Part shown: positions 1-4,964 of the stretch, piece by piece
Layout: the number at the start of each line of letters is the position of its first letter
Position numbering within the stretch: the first letter of the stretch is position 1
Assembly (NCBI GenBank): GCA_021805485.1
Contig: JAJZFF010000683.1
Location: forward strand, 1-6,589
Origin: Pseudomonadota bacterium
GTDB taxonomy: Bacteria > Pseudomonadota > Alphaproteobacteria > Acetobacterales > Acetobacteraceae
Length of the DNA stretch: 6,589 nucleotides
Direction of reading: 5' to 3'
Notes under the pieces: model-generated
Databases searched by the model: none
Seen by the model: only the letters and a program-made list of their open reading frames with translations
Told to the model about the DNA's origin: nothing
Made by a program: the position numbers and the translations under genes

Positions 1-1
1 G

Positions 2-172
2 CCCGACGCCGCGCTGGCCCGCCTGATGCCGGACTACGAGCACGAGGCGGAACTCGCCGCCCTGCTCGACCCCGCCGTCGCCGCCGCCTTCGCCGCCATT
101 CCCCGCACCAGCTACGGCGCCGAGGCCGCCACCCTTCCGCCCGCCACCATCACGCCCACCTCCGCAGCATGA
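2..172 (+). CDS. C-terminal end of an unidentified protein (5' partial)
   Basis: An open frame enters from the left edge and gives 56 residues before TGA at 170-172. It has the same G+C-rich third-position bias as the genes to its right. The visible part has a charged stretch (PDYEHEAEL), an alanine-rich helix, then a low-complexity Ala/Pro/Thr tail ending TPTSAA, which looks like an unconserved C-terminus. Its stop overlaps the next start in an ATGA arrangement, so the two genes are probably co-transcribed and translationally coupled. I do not recognise the family from this fragment and assign no function; the upstream sequence would be needed. Confidence 0.7.
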   Translation, partial: PDAALARLMPDYEHEAELAALLDPAVAAAFAAIPRTSYGAEAATLPPATITPTSAA

Positions 173-1320
173 CCGCCGACGCCCTGACGCTGACCCTGCA
201 CCCGGCCATATCGGACATTCCCGCCGCCGAGTGGGATGCCTGCGCCGGAAGCGCCAACCCGTTCATCTCCCACGCTTTCCTCGCCGCCATCGAGGAGTCC
301 GGCTCGGCCGGCGAGCGCACCGGCTGGCTGCCGCAGCACGCCGCCCTGCGCGCCCCGGACGGCACGCTGCTGGCCGCCGCGCCGATGTATGCCAAGGCGC
401 ATTCCTACGGCGAATATGTCTTCGACCATGGCTGGGCCCACGCCTTCGAGCGCGCCGGCGGGGACTATTACCCCAAGCTCCAGGTCGCCGCCCCGTTCAG
501 CCCGGTGCCCGGCCCGCGCCTGCTCTGCCGCCCCCAAGGCCCCGCCACCCCGGCGATGCTCGGCGCCGCGCTGCGCCAGGCCTGCGAGGAAATGGCGCTT
601 TCCTCCGTCCACGTCACCTTCTGCACCGAGGCCGAACAGGCCGCCCTCGTCACCCAGGGTTTTCTGCCCCGCATCGGCCGGCAGTTCCACTGGGAGAACG
701 CCGGCTATACCAGCTTCGAGGACTTCCTCGCCGCGCTCGCCTCACGCAAACGCAAGCAGCTCCGCCGCGAACGGCGCGACGCGCAGGCCGCCGGGCTCGA
801 TTTCCTCACCCTGCGCGGCCCCGAAATCCGCCCGCACCACTGGCGCGCCTTCTACCGGTTCTACACCTCCACCGTGGACCGCAAATGGGGCAGCGCCTAC
901 CTCACCGAGCGCTTCTTCCCCCTGCTCGGCGAACGCCTCGGCGACGCCGTCGTGCTCATGCTCGCCGAACAGAACGGCGAACCCGTCGCCGGCGCCCTGA
1001 ACCTGCTCGGCGCCGACACGCTCTACGGCCGCAACTGGGGCGCGATCCGTGAGTTCCCGTTCCTGCACTTCGAACTCTGCTACTACCGCGCCATGGACTT
1101 CGCCATCGAACACGGCATCAAACGCGTCGAAGCCGGCGCCCAGGGCGAACACAAACTCCAGCGCGGCTACCTGCCGCAGCCAACCTTCTCCGCCCACTGG
1201 ATCGCCCACCCCGGCCTGCGCCGGGCGGTGGCCGGGTTCCTCGACGAGGAACGCCCCTCCGTCCGCGCCGAAATCGCCGACCTCGCCGCCGCCTCGCCGT
1301 TCCGCAACGACGGGGGGTAG
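169..1320 (+). CDS. COG3146/DUF482 family acyltransferase (FemAB-like, GNAT fold)
   Basis: A complete 383-residue protein of the family annotated as 'GNAT family N-acetyltransferase' or 'peptidoglycan biosynthesis protein' (DUF482, FemAB_like), at about the usual family length. Hallmarks seen in order: the N-terminal block with FISHAFLAAIEESGS followed by GWLPQHAAL (about residues 31-60); YVFDHGWAHAFERAGGDYYPKLQ and AAPFSPVPGPRLL (about 83-118); a basic stretch RKRKQLRRERR (about 192-202); FYRFYTSTVDRKWG (about 228-241); and the strongly conserved C-terminal block with GRNWG, HFELCYY and EAGAQGEHKLQRGYLP (about 286-335). There is no signal peptide, so it is probably cytoplasmic. By fold it should transfer an acyl or aminoacyl group; the substrate is not established for the family as far as I know. 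ATG at 169 is chosen because it overlaps the upstream stop and the conserved N-terminal block follows. Confidence 0.92.
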   Translation: MTADALTLTLHPAISDIPAAEWDACAGSANPFISHAFLAAIEESGSAGERTGWLPQHAALRAPDGTLLAAAPMYAKAHSYGEYVFDHGWAHAFERAGGDYYPKLQVAAPFSPVPGPRLLCRPQGPATPAMLGAALRQACEEMALSSVHVTFCTEAEQAALVTQGFLPRIGRQFHWENAGYTSFEDFLAALASRKRKQLRRERRDAQAAGLDFLTLRGPEIRPHHWRAFYRFYTSTVDRKWGSAYLTERFFPLLGERLGDAVVLMLAEQNGEPVAGALNLLGADTLYGRNWGAIREFPFLHFELCYYRAMDFAIEHGIKRVEAGAQGEHKLQRGYLPQPTFSAHWIAHPGLRRAVAGFLDEERPSVRAEIADLAAASPFRNDGG

Positions 1321-1332
1321 AGCGAAGCAAGC

Positions 1333-1372
1333 GCGGGCTCTGCCCGCACCCGCCGGGGCCGGGGGGCCCCGG
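1333..1372. repeat. Double G+C-rich hairpin, probable dispersed intergenic repeat or terminator
   Basis: Two perfect inverted repeats stand side by side 13 bases after the acyltransferase stop. The first is gcgggc/gcccgc at 1333-1338 and 1342-1347 with a 3-base loop. The second is ccggggcc/ggccccgg at 1353-1360 and 1365-1372 with a 4-base loop. The overall pattern (GGGCTCTGCCC, then CCCGCC, then a G/C hairpin ending CCCCGGACCCC) resembles a short element I recall as very common between genes in Acetobacteraceae and related alphaproteobacteria. No T-run follows, so it is not a canonical intrinsic terminator, though its place after a stop codon would suit transcript-end stabilisation. Confidence 0.6.
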
Positions 1373-1440
1373 ACCCCATTCCGGTTAAGGGCGCGCCGGC
1401 GCCATCGGCCGCACTCGGAGGCGAAACCCCACATTCGCGT

Positions 1441-1470
1441 GTAGGGTGGGGTGCCCTTCCGCACCCCACC
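1441..1470 (+). repeat. REP element: GTAG tetranucleotide plus perfect 10-bp hairpin
   Basis: GTAG at 1441-1444 is followed at once by ggtggggtgc (1445-1454), a 6-base loop (1455-1460) and the perfect reverse complement gcaccccacc (1461-1470). A conserved 5' tetranucleotide (GTAG or GGAG) next to an imperfect or perfect palindrome defines REP sequences recognised by REP-associated tyrosine transposases. It lies 50 bases upstream of such a transposase remnant, which is the usual REP-RAYT layout. Its first 14 bases recur exactly, inverted, at 1890-1903. Confidence 0.8.
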
Positions 1471-1520
1471 ATCGCGATGCGATCCTGAACGCGATGAAAA
1501 CAGACCTCGTTGCCGGACCC

Positions 1521-1890
1521 ATGCCCGAATATCGGCGCAACCGCGTCCAGGGCGGCACGTACTTCGTCACCCTCGCCCTGGCGGACCGGCGCAGCGACCT
1601 GCTGGTGCGCGGGATCGATGCGCTGCGCGGCAGTCTCGCGCACGAAGCGCCTCTATCCGTTCCGGATCGACGCCTGGGTGGTCCTGCCGGAACACATGCA
1701 TGCGGTGTGGACGCTTCCCGAGGGCGACGCCGCGTACTCCACGCGCTGGGCACTGATCAAACGCTGGTTCTCGGCGGCGATACCACCGGGCGAGGACCGC
1801 TCGGCCTCCCGCGCAGCCAAGGGAGAGCGCGGGCTTTGGCAGCGCCGCTTCTGGGAACACACGGTGCGCGACGCGGAGGATTTCTCCCGG
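1521..1890 (+). pseudogene. REP-associated tyrosine transposase (RAYT, Y1_Tnp superfamily), frameshifted and 3'-truncated
   Basis: From ATG 1521 the translation MPEYRRNRVQGGTYFVTLA then DRRSDLL is the typical RAYT N-terminus (an in-frame ATG at 1494 is an alternative). After IDALR the homology moves to the next frame: from 1630 it reads AVSRTKRLYPFRIDAWVVLP, EHMHAVWTLPEGDA, then RWALIKRWFS, ERGLWQRRFWEH and VRDAEDFSRH. One extra G at 1629/1630 explains the shift. The HUH metal-binding motif (HMH) and the WQRRFWEH block are present. The family then continues with a segment of the type Y-x-x-x-N-P-V-K-H-G-L, which I understand to carry the nucleophilic tyrosine; here it is absent, because the sequence runs straight into a half REP at 1890. 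The gene therefore cannot make an active enzyme. The usual length is about 150-190 residues, of which about 123 remain. Confidence 0.88.
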
Positions 1891-1903
1891 CACCCCACCC
1901 TAC
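1890..1903 (-). repeat. Inverted half-REP at the RAYT break
   Basis: The 14 bases gcaccccaccctac are the exact reverse complement of 1441-1454, that is the GTAG plus the first stem arm of the upstream REP. The second arm is missing: the sequence to its left is RAYT coding sequence. A full inverted REP downstream of the RAYT would have been expected, so this is what remains after loss of the RAYT 3' end and half of that REP. Confidence 0.75.
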
Positions 1904-2318
1904 GCTGGATTCTTGCGGGCCTCGTAGCCGTGAATGCCGTCACGTCCGTGGTCTCGATGCTTTGGCTGTCAATCACCGCCCCGGTCGGGCTGGCCTCGCG
2001 TCCCGCCCGCTCGCGGTGGCGCCTCACCAGATCGTGGTTGATCAACTCCCAGGTGCCGTCGTCGCGCAGACGGACGAACCGTCGAGAGACCATGCGCCGG
2101 GGCGGGAAACCAGTCGGAACCGGCCGCCCGCTCGCCCCACGGCGCAGGATGTAGCGGATGACATTGACGACATCGCGCATCGGCCTGGCCCGCTTGCGGC
2201 GACACGGCGCCTCACCCGGCAAGAACGACGCCAGGATATCCCATTTGGCATCGGTCCGGTCGCTTCCATAGCGCCGCTCCGTGCGGCTATAATGTCGTCG
2301 GGTGGTCGGGGTCCGCAT
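1900..2318 (-). pseudogene. IS5-family transposase remnant (N-terminal part)
   Basis: Reading leftward from ATG at 2318, the product starts MRTPTTRRHYSRTE, then SDRTDAKWDILASFLP (DUF4096-type N-terminal domain), VVNVIRYILRRG, FPPRRMVSRRFVRLRDDGTWELIN and GREASPTGAVIDSQS. Asp117 in VIDSQS is the first acidic residue of the DDE catalytic triad. Near 1938 the homology shifts frame (loss of one base or gain of two): GIHGYEARKN, matching the family's GIHGYDA-KK block, is read in another frame and meets TAG at 1902-1900 inside the half REP. The remaining roughly 130-150 residues, including the second Asp and the Glu, are missing. Conserved tryptophans (usually around W-R-L-L-P and PPW-R-T-V) have become Gly or Arg, which suggests long decay. 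I could not assign terminal inverted repeats; a left end somewhere in 2330-2365 is likely. Confidence 0.85.
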
Positions 2319-2448
2319 CGCGGTCTCGTCGAGAGGTCCGTAACCCTGACGAAACGCGATCTACCCCGGCTGCACTGCCCGGTCATACCGGCAACCGTCG
2401 AGACAGCCTCTAAGTCCTGAAAATTACCTTTTCCCCGGGGTGGATGCG
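2319..2448. other. Boundary between the IS5 remnant and the A+T-rich islet
   Basis: No gene is visible here. The first part (to about 2365) is probably the untranslated left end of the decayed IS5 element. G+C is about 63% in 2341-2400 and drops to about 50% in 2401-2460, so the islet edge falls near 2410-2440. A G-rich stretch, ggggtgg at 2437-2443, lies 5 bases before ATG 2449 and is the only candidate ribosome binding site. No convincing sigma-70 promoter was found. Confidence 0.45.
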
Positions 2449-3180
2449 ATGCACTTGTCCGAATACGTCGACTTCGTAGGTAGAGAAAACAACAGGCTGC
2501 TGAATCTTCGTGCAACCATGGCAGTTAGTATGACACTGCTATATTTTTTTTCTGGTATTGCTGTGCATGCCATGGCTGGAGTTGGAGACGCAAATTCCCA
2601 CTTTTCTTCTGTTCCAGACAGCGCGCCGCAGAGTGCTCAGAAAGACTTCATAGAAGGCCAAAATGATTTGTCGGACTCGCTCAAGAAATTAGAGGAGACT
2701 ATTGATAGAGCCCAAAAAGCCGCTGATGCCGCGTCTTCAACTGATATCAACACGACTCGCCAACAAGCACGCGCGCAGATCAGTTCAATGTTAGTTATAC
2801 TTGATAAATTCGGACCGGACAGTAAATTAACGCAATCAATCAATAAATTGCAGAGCTGGATCTCTGCTAATCGAACGCGCGTCTCCCAGGACACGCAGCT
2901 CACATCGGAGCAAAAGGAAGAATTACTACCTCAGTGGGACAAATACCTTTCCGGAATTGATCAGATTCGTAAGCAATACGGAGATTTAGCAGATCAAATA
3001 AAGGAGAAAGCAGAAAAACTTCAGCACGAAGATGAATACATCGGTGAGCAGTTATTACTTCAAATGGGGGGGAATGCCCTTTCAGCGCTCAAAAACATGC
3101 TCCTTCAAATGAGAGAATCTATAGATGTTATAAATCAGAAAAATCAATCCATTAAGCTACCGACCGGGCCAACGTCATAA
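2449..3180 (+). CDS. Exported or membrane-anchored helical protein of unknown function
   Basis: A 243-residue protein from ATG 2449; an in-frame GTG at 2440 and ATG at 2518 are alternatives. G+C is about 40-45% and codons often end in A or T, unlike the neighbours, indicating horizontal origin. Residues 1-23 are polar with three arginines, followed by a hydrophobic segment (about 24-42, MAVSMTLLYFFSGIAVHAMA) ending in Ala-Met-Ala, a possible signal peptidase site after residue 43. The mature part is Gln/Lys/Glu/Asp-rich with no cysteine: predicted helices with coiled-coil character (about 60-95, SDSLKKLEETIDRAQKAA) and again about 145-205 (KYLSGIDQIRKQYGD, IKEKAEKLQHEDEY), then ALKNMLLQMRESIDVI near the C-terminus. 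It therefore probably lies in the periplasm, or is anchored in the inner membrane facing it. I recognise no family. It converges on a small lipoprotein gene 28 bases away in the same islet. Start choice is the weakest point. Confidence 0.7.
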   Translation: MHLSEYVDFVGRENNRLLNLRATMAVSMTLLYFFSGIAVHAMAGVGDANSHFSSVPDSAPQSAQKDFIEGQNDLSDSLKKLEETIDRAQKAADAASSTDINTTRQQARAQISSMLVILDKFGPDSKLTQSINKLQSWISANRTRVSQDTQLTSEQKEELLPQWDKYLSGIDQIRKQYGDLADQIKEKAEKLQHEDEYIGEQLLLQMGGNALSALKNMLLQMRESIDVINQKNQSIKLPTGPTS

Positions 3181-3208
3181 GCTGCAGCTTTGAACTTAAA
3201 GAGGCGCT

Positions 3209-3652
3209 TTATGTTTTTTTTGACCAGACCCCATTGAGCTCCCGAAGGCAGCGATCAATATGTATCACTGAGACGGTCCTGTTCGACACGATGGAGCACG
3301 TTACTTTTATACCGCCGAGTGATATAACCGCGGCGGCGGCGTGGTGCTGGCCGTCGATTGGAGCGAAATCGCCTATCACAGCATTAAATTCTCTTGGGAC
3401 ATAAGCCGTTTTTTCATGATACTCGAGATCATTCGAAAACCAGCCGTCTCGTATGACTATCACACCATAACGATTTTCCCAAATTCCTGCCAATGTGCCA
3501 ATCGATAACTTCGCCCCAGAGCAAGAGCTCAGAACGAGACCCAAGCCGACGCTGATTGATATTAGGACGATATGCCAAATAAGCGATGACCGACGCCCAT
3601 TAGAGCCTGCGACTCGTCGATGGGGATTGATTGTGCCGCTGTGTAGCGTCAC
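3209..3652 (-). CDS. Small predicted lipoprotein of unknown function
   Basis: A 147-residue protein read leftward from GTG 3652-3650. That start is chosen because AAGGAG at 3666-3661 lies 8 bases before it; the longer frame from GTG 3670 would put this ribosome binding site inside the coding region. The N-terminus has four arginines in residues 12-21 (HRR, GRR), a hydrophobic segment about 24-41 (LIWHIVLISISVGLGLVL) and the lipobox L41-S42-S43-C44, so lipidation at Cys44 and retention in an envelope membrane are likely. The remaining 100 residues look beta-rich (GIWENRYGVIVIRDGWFS, FNAVIGDFAPIDGQ, KVTCSIVSNRTVSVIHIDRC); Cys119 and Cys135 could form a disulfide in the periplasm. G+C is about 48%. 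I recognise no family. It is convergent with the helical exported protein; a functional link is possible but only inferred from co-location and shared export. Confidence 0.72.
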   Translation of the reverse strand: MTLHSGTINPHRRVAGSNGRRSSLIWHIVLISISVGLGLVLSSCSGAKLSIGTLAGIWENRYGVIVIRDGWFSNDLEYHEKTAYVPREFNAVIGDFAPIDGQHHAAAAVISLGGIKVTCSIVSNRTVSVIHIDRCLRELNGVWSKKT

Positions 3653-3660
3653 ATTGTTTA

Positions 3661-3666
3661 CTCCTT
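3661..3666 (-). promoter_or_regulatory. Ribosome binding site deciding the lipoprotein start
   Basis: AAGGAG on the minus strand is followed by 8 bases and then GTG at 3652. An ATG one base earlier (3653-3651) is followed directly by TGA and cannot be the start, and the upstream in-frame GTG at 3670 has the site inside its own reading frame. This fixes the N-terminus at 3652. Confidence 0.7.
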
Positions 3667-3682
3667 GCACAAAACAGTAGAC

Positions 3683-3710
3683 ATAATGCCGAGAATGCGA
3701 TCTTCGTCAA
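3683..3710 (-). promoter_or_regulatory. Probable sigma-70 promoter of the lipoprotein gene
   Basis: On the minus strand TTGACG (3710-3705, 5 of 6 to the -35 consensus) is followed by a 16-base spacer and CATTAT (3688-3683, 4 of 6 to the -10 consensus). Transcription would begin near 3675, leaving a leader of about 23 bases that contains the AAGGAG site. The geometry of promoter, leader, ribosome binding site and GTG is self-consistent. Confidence 0.5.
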
Positions 3711-3785
3711 GGATCGCCGCTGTTCCAACCTCGGAATCGGCACAATGGTCATGTCGCCGAAACGATCAGCTCGCTGGATGTGGGA

Positions 3786-3816
3786 CGAAAATTATTACGA
3801 TTGCCGGTAATTTTCG
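3786..3816. repeat. A+T-rich inverted repeat (9-bp stem)
   Basis: cgaaaatta at 3786-3794 and its perfect reverse complement taattttcg at 3808-3816, separated by 13 bases. It sits just before the composition change and one base before a second inverted repeat. Confidence 0.65.
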
Positions 3817-3817
3817 A

Positions 3818-3866
3818 CGATCTGCCGCCCAGTGGAAGCAAGTAACCTCACGTGGACGGCAGATCG
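3818..3866. repeat. G+C-rich inverted repeat (10-bp perfect arms, extendable to 14)
   Basis: cgatctgccg at 3818-3827 is matched perfectly by cggcagatcg at 3857-3866. After one mismatch (3828 against 3856) three more pairs follow (3829-3831 with 3853-3855), giving 13 of 14 pairs around a 21-base loop. It lies at the point where the A+T-rich islet ends. It could be an element end, a recombination site or a transcript hairpin; no matching copy was seen elsewhere in the window. Confidence 0.65.
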
Positions 3867-4056
3867 CCGCCGTCGGCCATCGTCGCGTTCCTGCTCGACG
3901 AGTCGAACCAGTCGCAAGCCTCGCGCCACCGACCAGAGCTGGGAAACGGGTGCTCGGCTGCATGCTTTGCCATGCCGCGCCCCACCGGGTCGAGGCGGTT
4001 GTGGCAATCGGGCATGCAATGGATGCCATCGACGACTTGCCTCGGCGGAGCTGATA

Positions 4057-4066
4057 CCCACCCTAC
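4057..4066 (-). repeat. Partial REP motif (GTAGGGTGGG on the minus strand)
   Basis: cccaccctac repeats positions 1894-1903 in the same orientation. The adjoining minus-strand sequence (TATCAGCTCCGCCGAGG) differs from the first REP, and I find no matching second arm, so this is either a half REP or a REP of a related type (GTAGGGTGGGT...) that has lost its partner arm. Confidence 0.5.
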
Positions 4067-4218
4067 ATTAGTTTGCGTACGCTGGAACGGAAGGCCGCAC
4101 AGAAACCGGGCAGTCCCCTCCCCACCCAAAGCGAAGCCGCCCACGCCCACCCCCGCCCTGGACACCACCCCCCCAAGGCGCGAGACTGTCGGGGCAGCCA
4201 AAAGGTGGGGGAACTGGG

Positions 4219-4509
4219 ATGGCCGAGGCGAAACACGCGTTGCTGATCGACCGCGCGGAAGTCCGCGTCACCGAATGGACGCTCGGGCCGGGGGATGCCA
4301 CCGGGCAGCACCGCCATGGCTTTGATTACGTGGTCCTGCCCGTCACCGCCGGGCTGCTGCGCGCCATCGGCGCCGGCGGCACCACCGATACGCAGCTGGT
4401 TCCCGGAAAACCCTATTTCCGCAAGGCCGGCGTGGAGCACGACGTCGTCAATGCCGGGGCCGAGAGCTTCACCTTCATCGAGATCGAGCTCAAGGATCGC
4501 CCCGGATGA
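4219..4509 (+). CDS. Small cupin-domain protein
   Basis: A 96-residue single-domain cupin, the normal length for such proteins. Motif 1 is G25-D-A-T-G-Q-H31-R-H33-G-F-D36-Y-V-V-L-P and motif 2 is P65-Y-F-R-K-A-G-V-E-H74-D-V-V-N78. His31, His33 and His74 are the expected metal ligands; Asp36 stands roughly where many cupins have Glu. The pattern HRHGFDYVV together with PYFRKAGVEHDVVN is that of a recurrent bacterial subgroup of stand-alone cupins. A G-rich ribosome binding site (ggtgggg, 4205-4211) lies 7 bases before ATG. The stop overlaps the next start (ATGA, 4506-4509), so it is first in the operon. A small cupin may be an isomerase, a dioxygenase or a binding protein; which one is not decided by the sequence. 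Confidence 0.88.
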   Translation: MAEAKHALLIDRAEVRVTEWTLGPGDATGQHRHGFDYVVLPVTAGLLRAIGAGGTTDTQLVPGKPYFRKAGVEHDVVNAGAESFTFIEIELKDRPG

Positions 4510-4964
4510 CGGCGGCGCTCTGGTTCGAGGATCTGGCGCCGGGCCAGACCTTCCGCTCGCGCACGCACGCGCTCACCGCCGAGGCGATCAAGCGCTTCGC
4601 CGCCGAGTTCGACCCGCAGCCCTTCCATCTCGACGAAGCGGCGGCGGCGGCGAGCTTCTTCGCCGGGCTCTGCGCCAGCGGCTGGCACACCACGGCGCTC
4701 ACCATGCGGCTGCTGGTGGAAAGCGTGCCCTTCGCCGGCGGCATGATCGGCGCCGGGATGGACGAGCTGCGCTGGCCCAACCCGGCGCGCCCGGGCGATG
4801 TGCTCGGGGTGGTGTCCGAAATTCTCGAACTGCGCCCCTCGCGCTCGCGCCCGGAGATCGGGCTGGTGAAGCTGCGCGTCACCACCGCCAACCAGGCCGG
4901 CGCGCCGGTGCTGGTGCTGCTGTCCAACAACATCGTCCCGCGCCGCGACGGAGCCGCCCGATGA
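4506..4964 (+). CDS. MaoC-family (hotdog fold) dehydratase
   Basis: A 152-residue protein of typical length for single-domain MaoC/R-specific enoyl hydratases. The N-terminus WFEDLAPGQTF, then ALTAEAIKRFAAEFDPQPFHLDE, is characteristic. Asp36 and His41, spaced D-x4-H, match the catalytic pair of R-hydratases. ASGWHTTALTMRLLV (about residues 58-72) is the central hot-dog helix region, and the strands DELRWPNPARPGDVL and LVKLRVTTANQAGAPVLVLLSNN complete the fold. The reaction would be reversible hydration of an enoyl thioester or a related unsaturated acid; members of this subgroup in catabolic operons do not all act on CoA esters. It starts in an ATGA overlap with the cupin gene and ends in an ATGA overlap with the dipeptidase-like gene, indicating coupled expression. 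Confidence 0.9.
   Translation: MTAALWFEDLAPGQTFRSRTHALTAEAIKRFAAEFDPQPFHLDEAAAAASFFAGLCASGWHTTALTMRLLVESVPFAGGMIGAGMDELRWPNPARPGDVLGVVSEILELRPSRSRPEIGLVKLRVTTANQAGAPVLVLLSNNIVPRRDGAAR

Larger units (their letters stand above)
3711..4218. other. Gene-free stretch at the right edge of the islet
   Basis: No open frame here has convincing protein character; several overlapping frames on both strands are open merely because the region is G+C-rich. Visible contents: two adjacent inverted repeats (3786-3816 and 3818-3866), where G+C rises from about 50% to about 67%; a stretch of unknown origin (3870-4050); a partial REP motif (4057-4066); and a C-rich segment (about 4100-4190) leading to the cupin gene. 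A promoter for the right-hand gene cluster probably lies in 4067-4205, but I cannot point to clear -35/-10 boxes. Confidence 0.5.

Noticed and set aside
112..690. Minus-strand open frame of 192 codons
   Set aside because: Antisense shadow of the COG3146 acyltransferase gene, with Gly/Ala/Arg-rich composition and no motif.
2330..2365. Candidate terminal inverted repeat of the IS5 element
   Set aside because: The right-hand end of the element is deleted, so there is no partner to compare, and I could not match it to a specific IS end by eye.
1446..2420. A 324-codon plus-strand frame spanning this region
   Set aside because: Only its first part (1521 to about 1629) is RAYT in the right frame. 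The rest reads the RAYT in the wrong frame and then the antisense of the IS5 remnant.
3190..3221. Possible terminator between the convergent genes (aaag...cttt followed by T8 at 3214-3221)
   Set aside because: The stem has only 4 A/T-rich pairs and is separated from the T-run by three bases; the T-run is also the Lys-Lys coding end of the lipoprotein gene.
3848..4201. Minus-strand 117-codon frame, with a stretch HCMPDCHNRLDPV that looks somewhat protein-like
   Set aside because: Overlapping frames on both strands are equally open, no family is recognised, and it crosses the partial REP at 4057-4066. It could be a remnant, but nothing supports a gene.
4295..4960. Upstream extension of the dipeptidase frame, giving a 559-residue protein
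   Set aside because: The added part is a Pro/Arg/Ser-rich out-of-frame reading of the cupin and MaoC genes; the family N-terminus begins at 4961.
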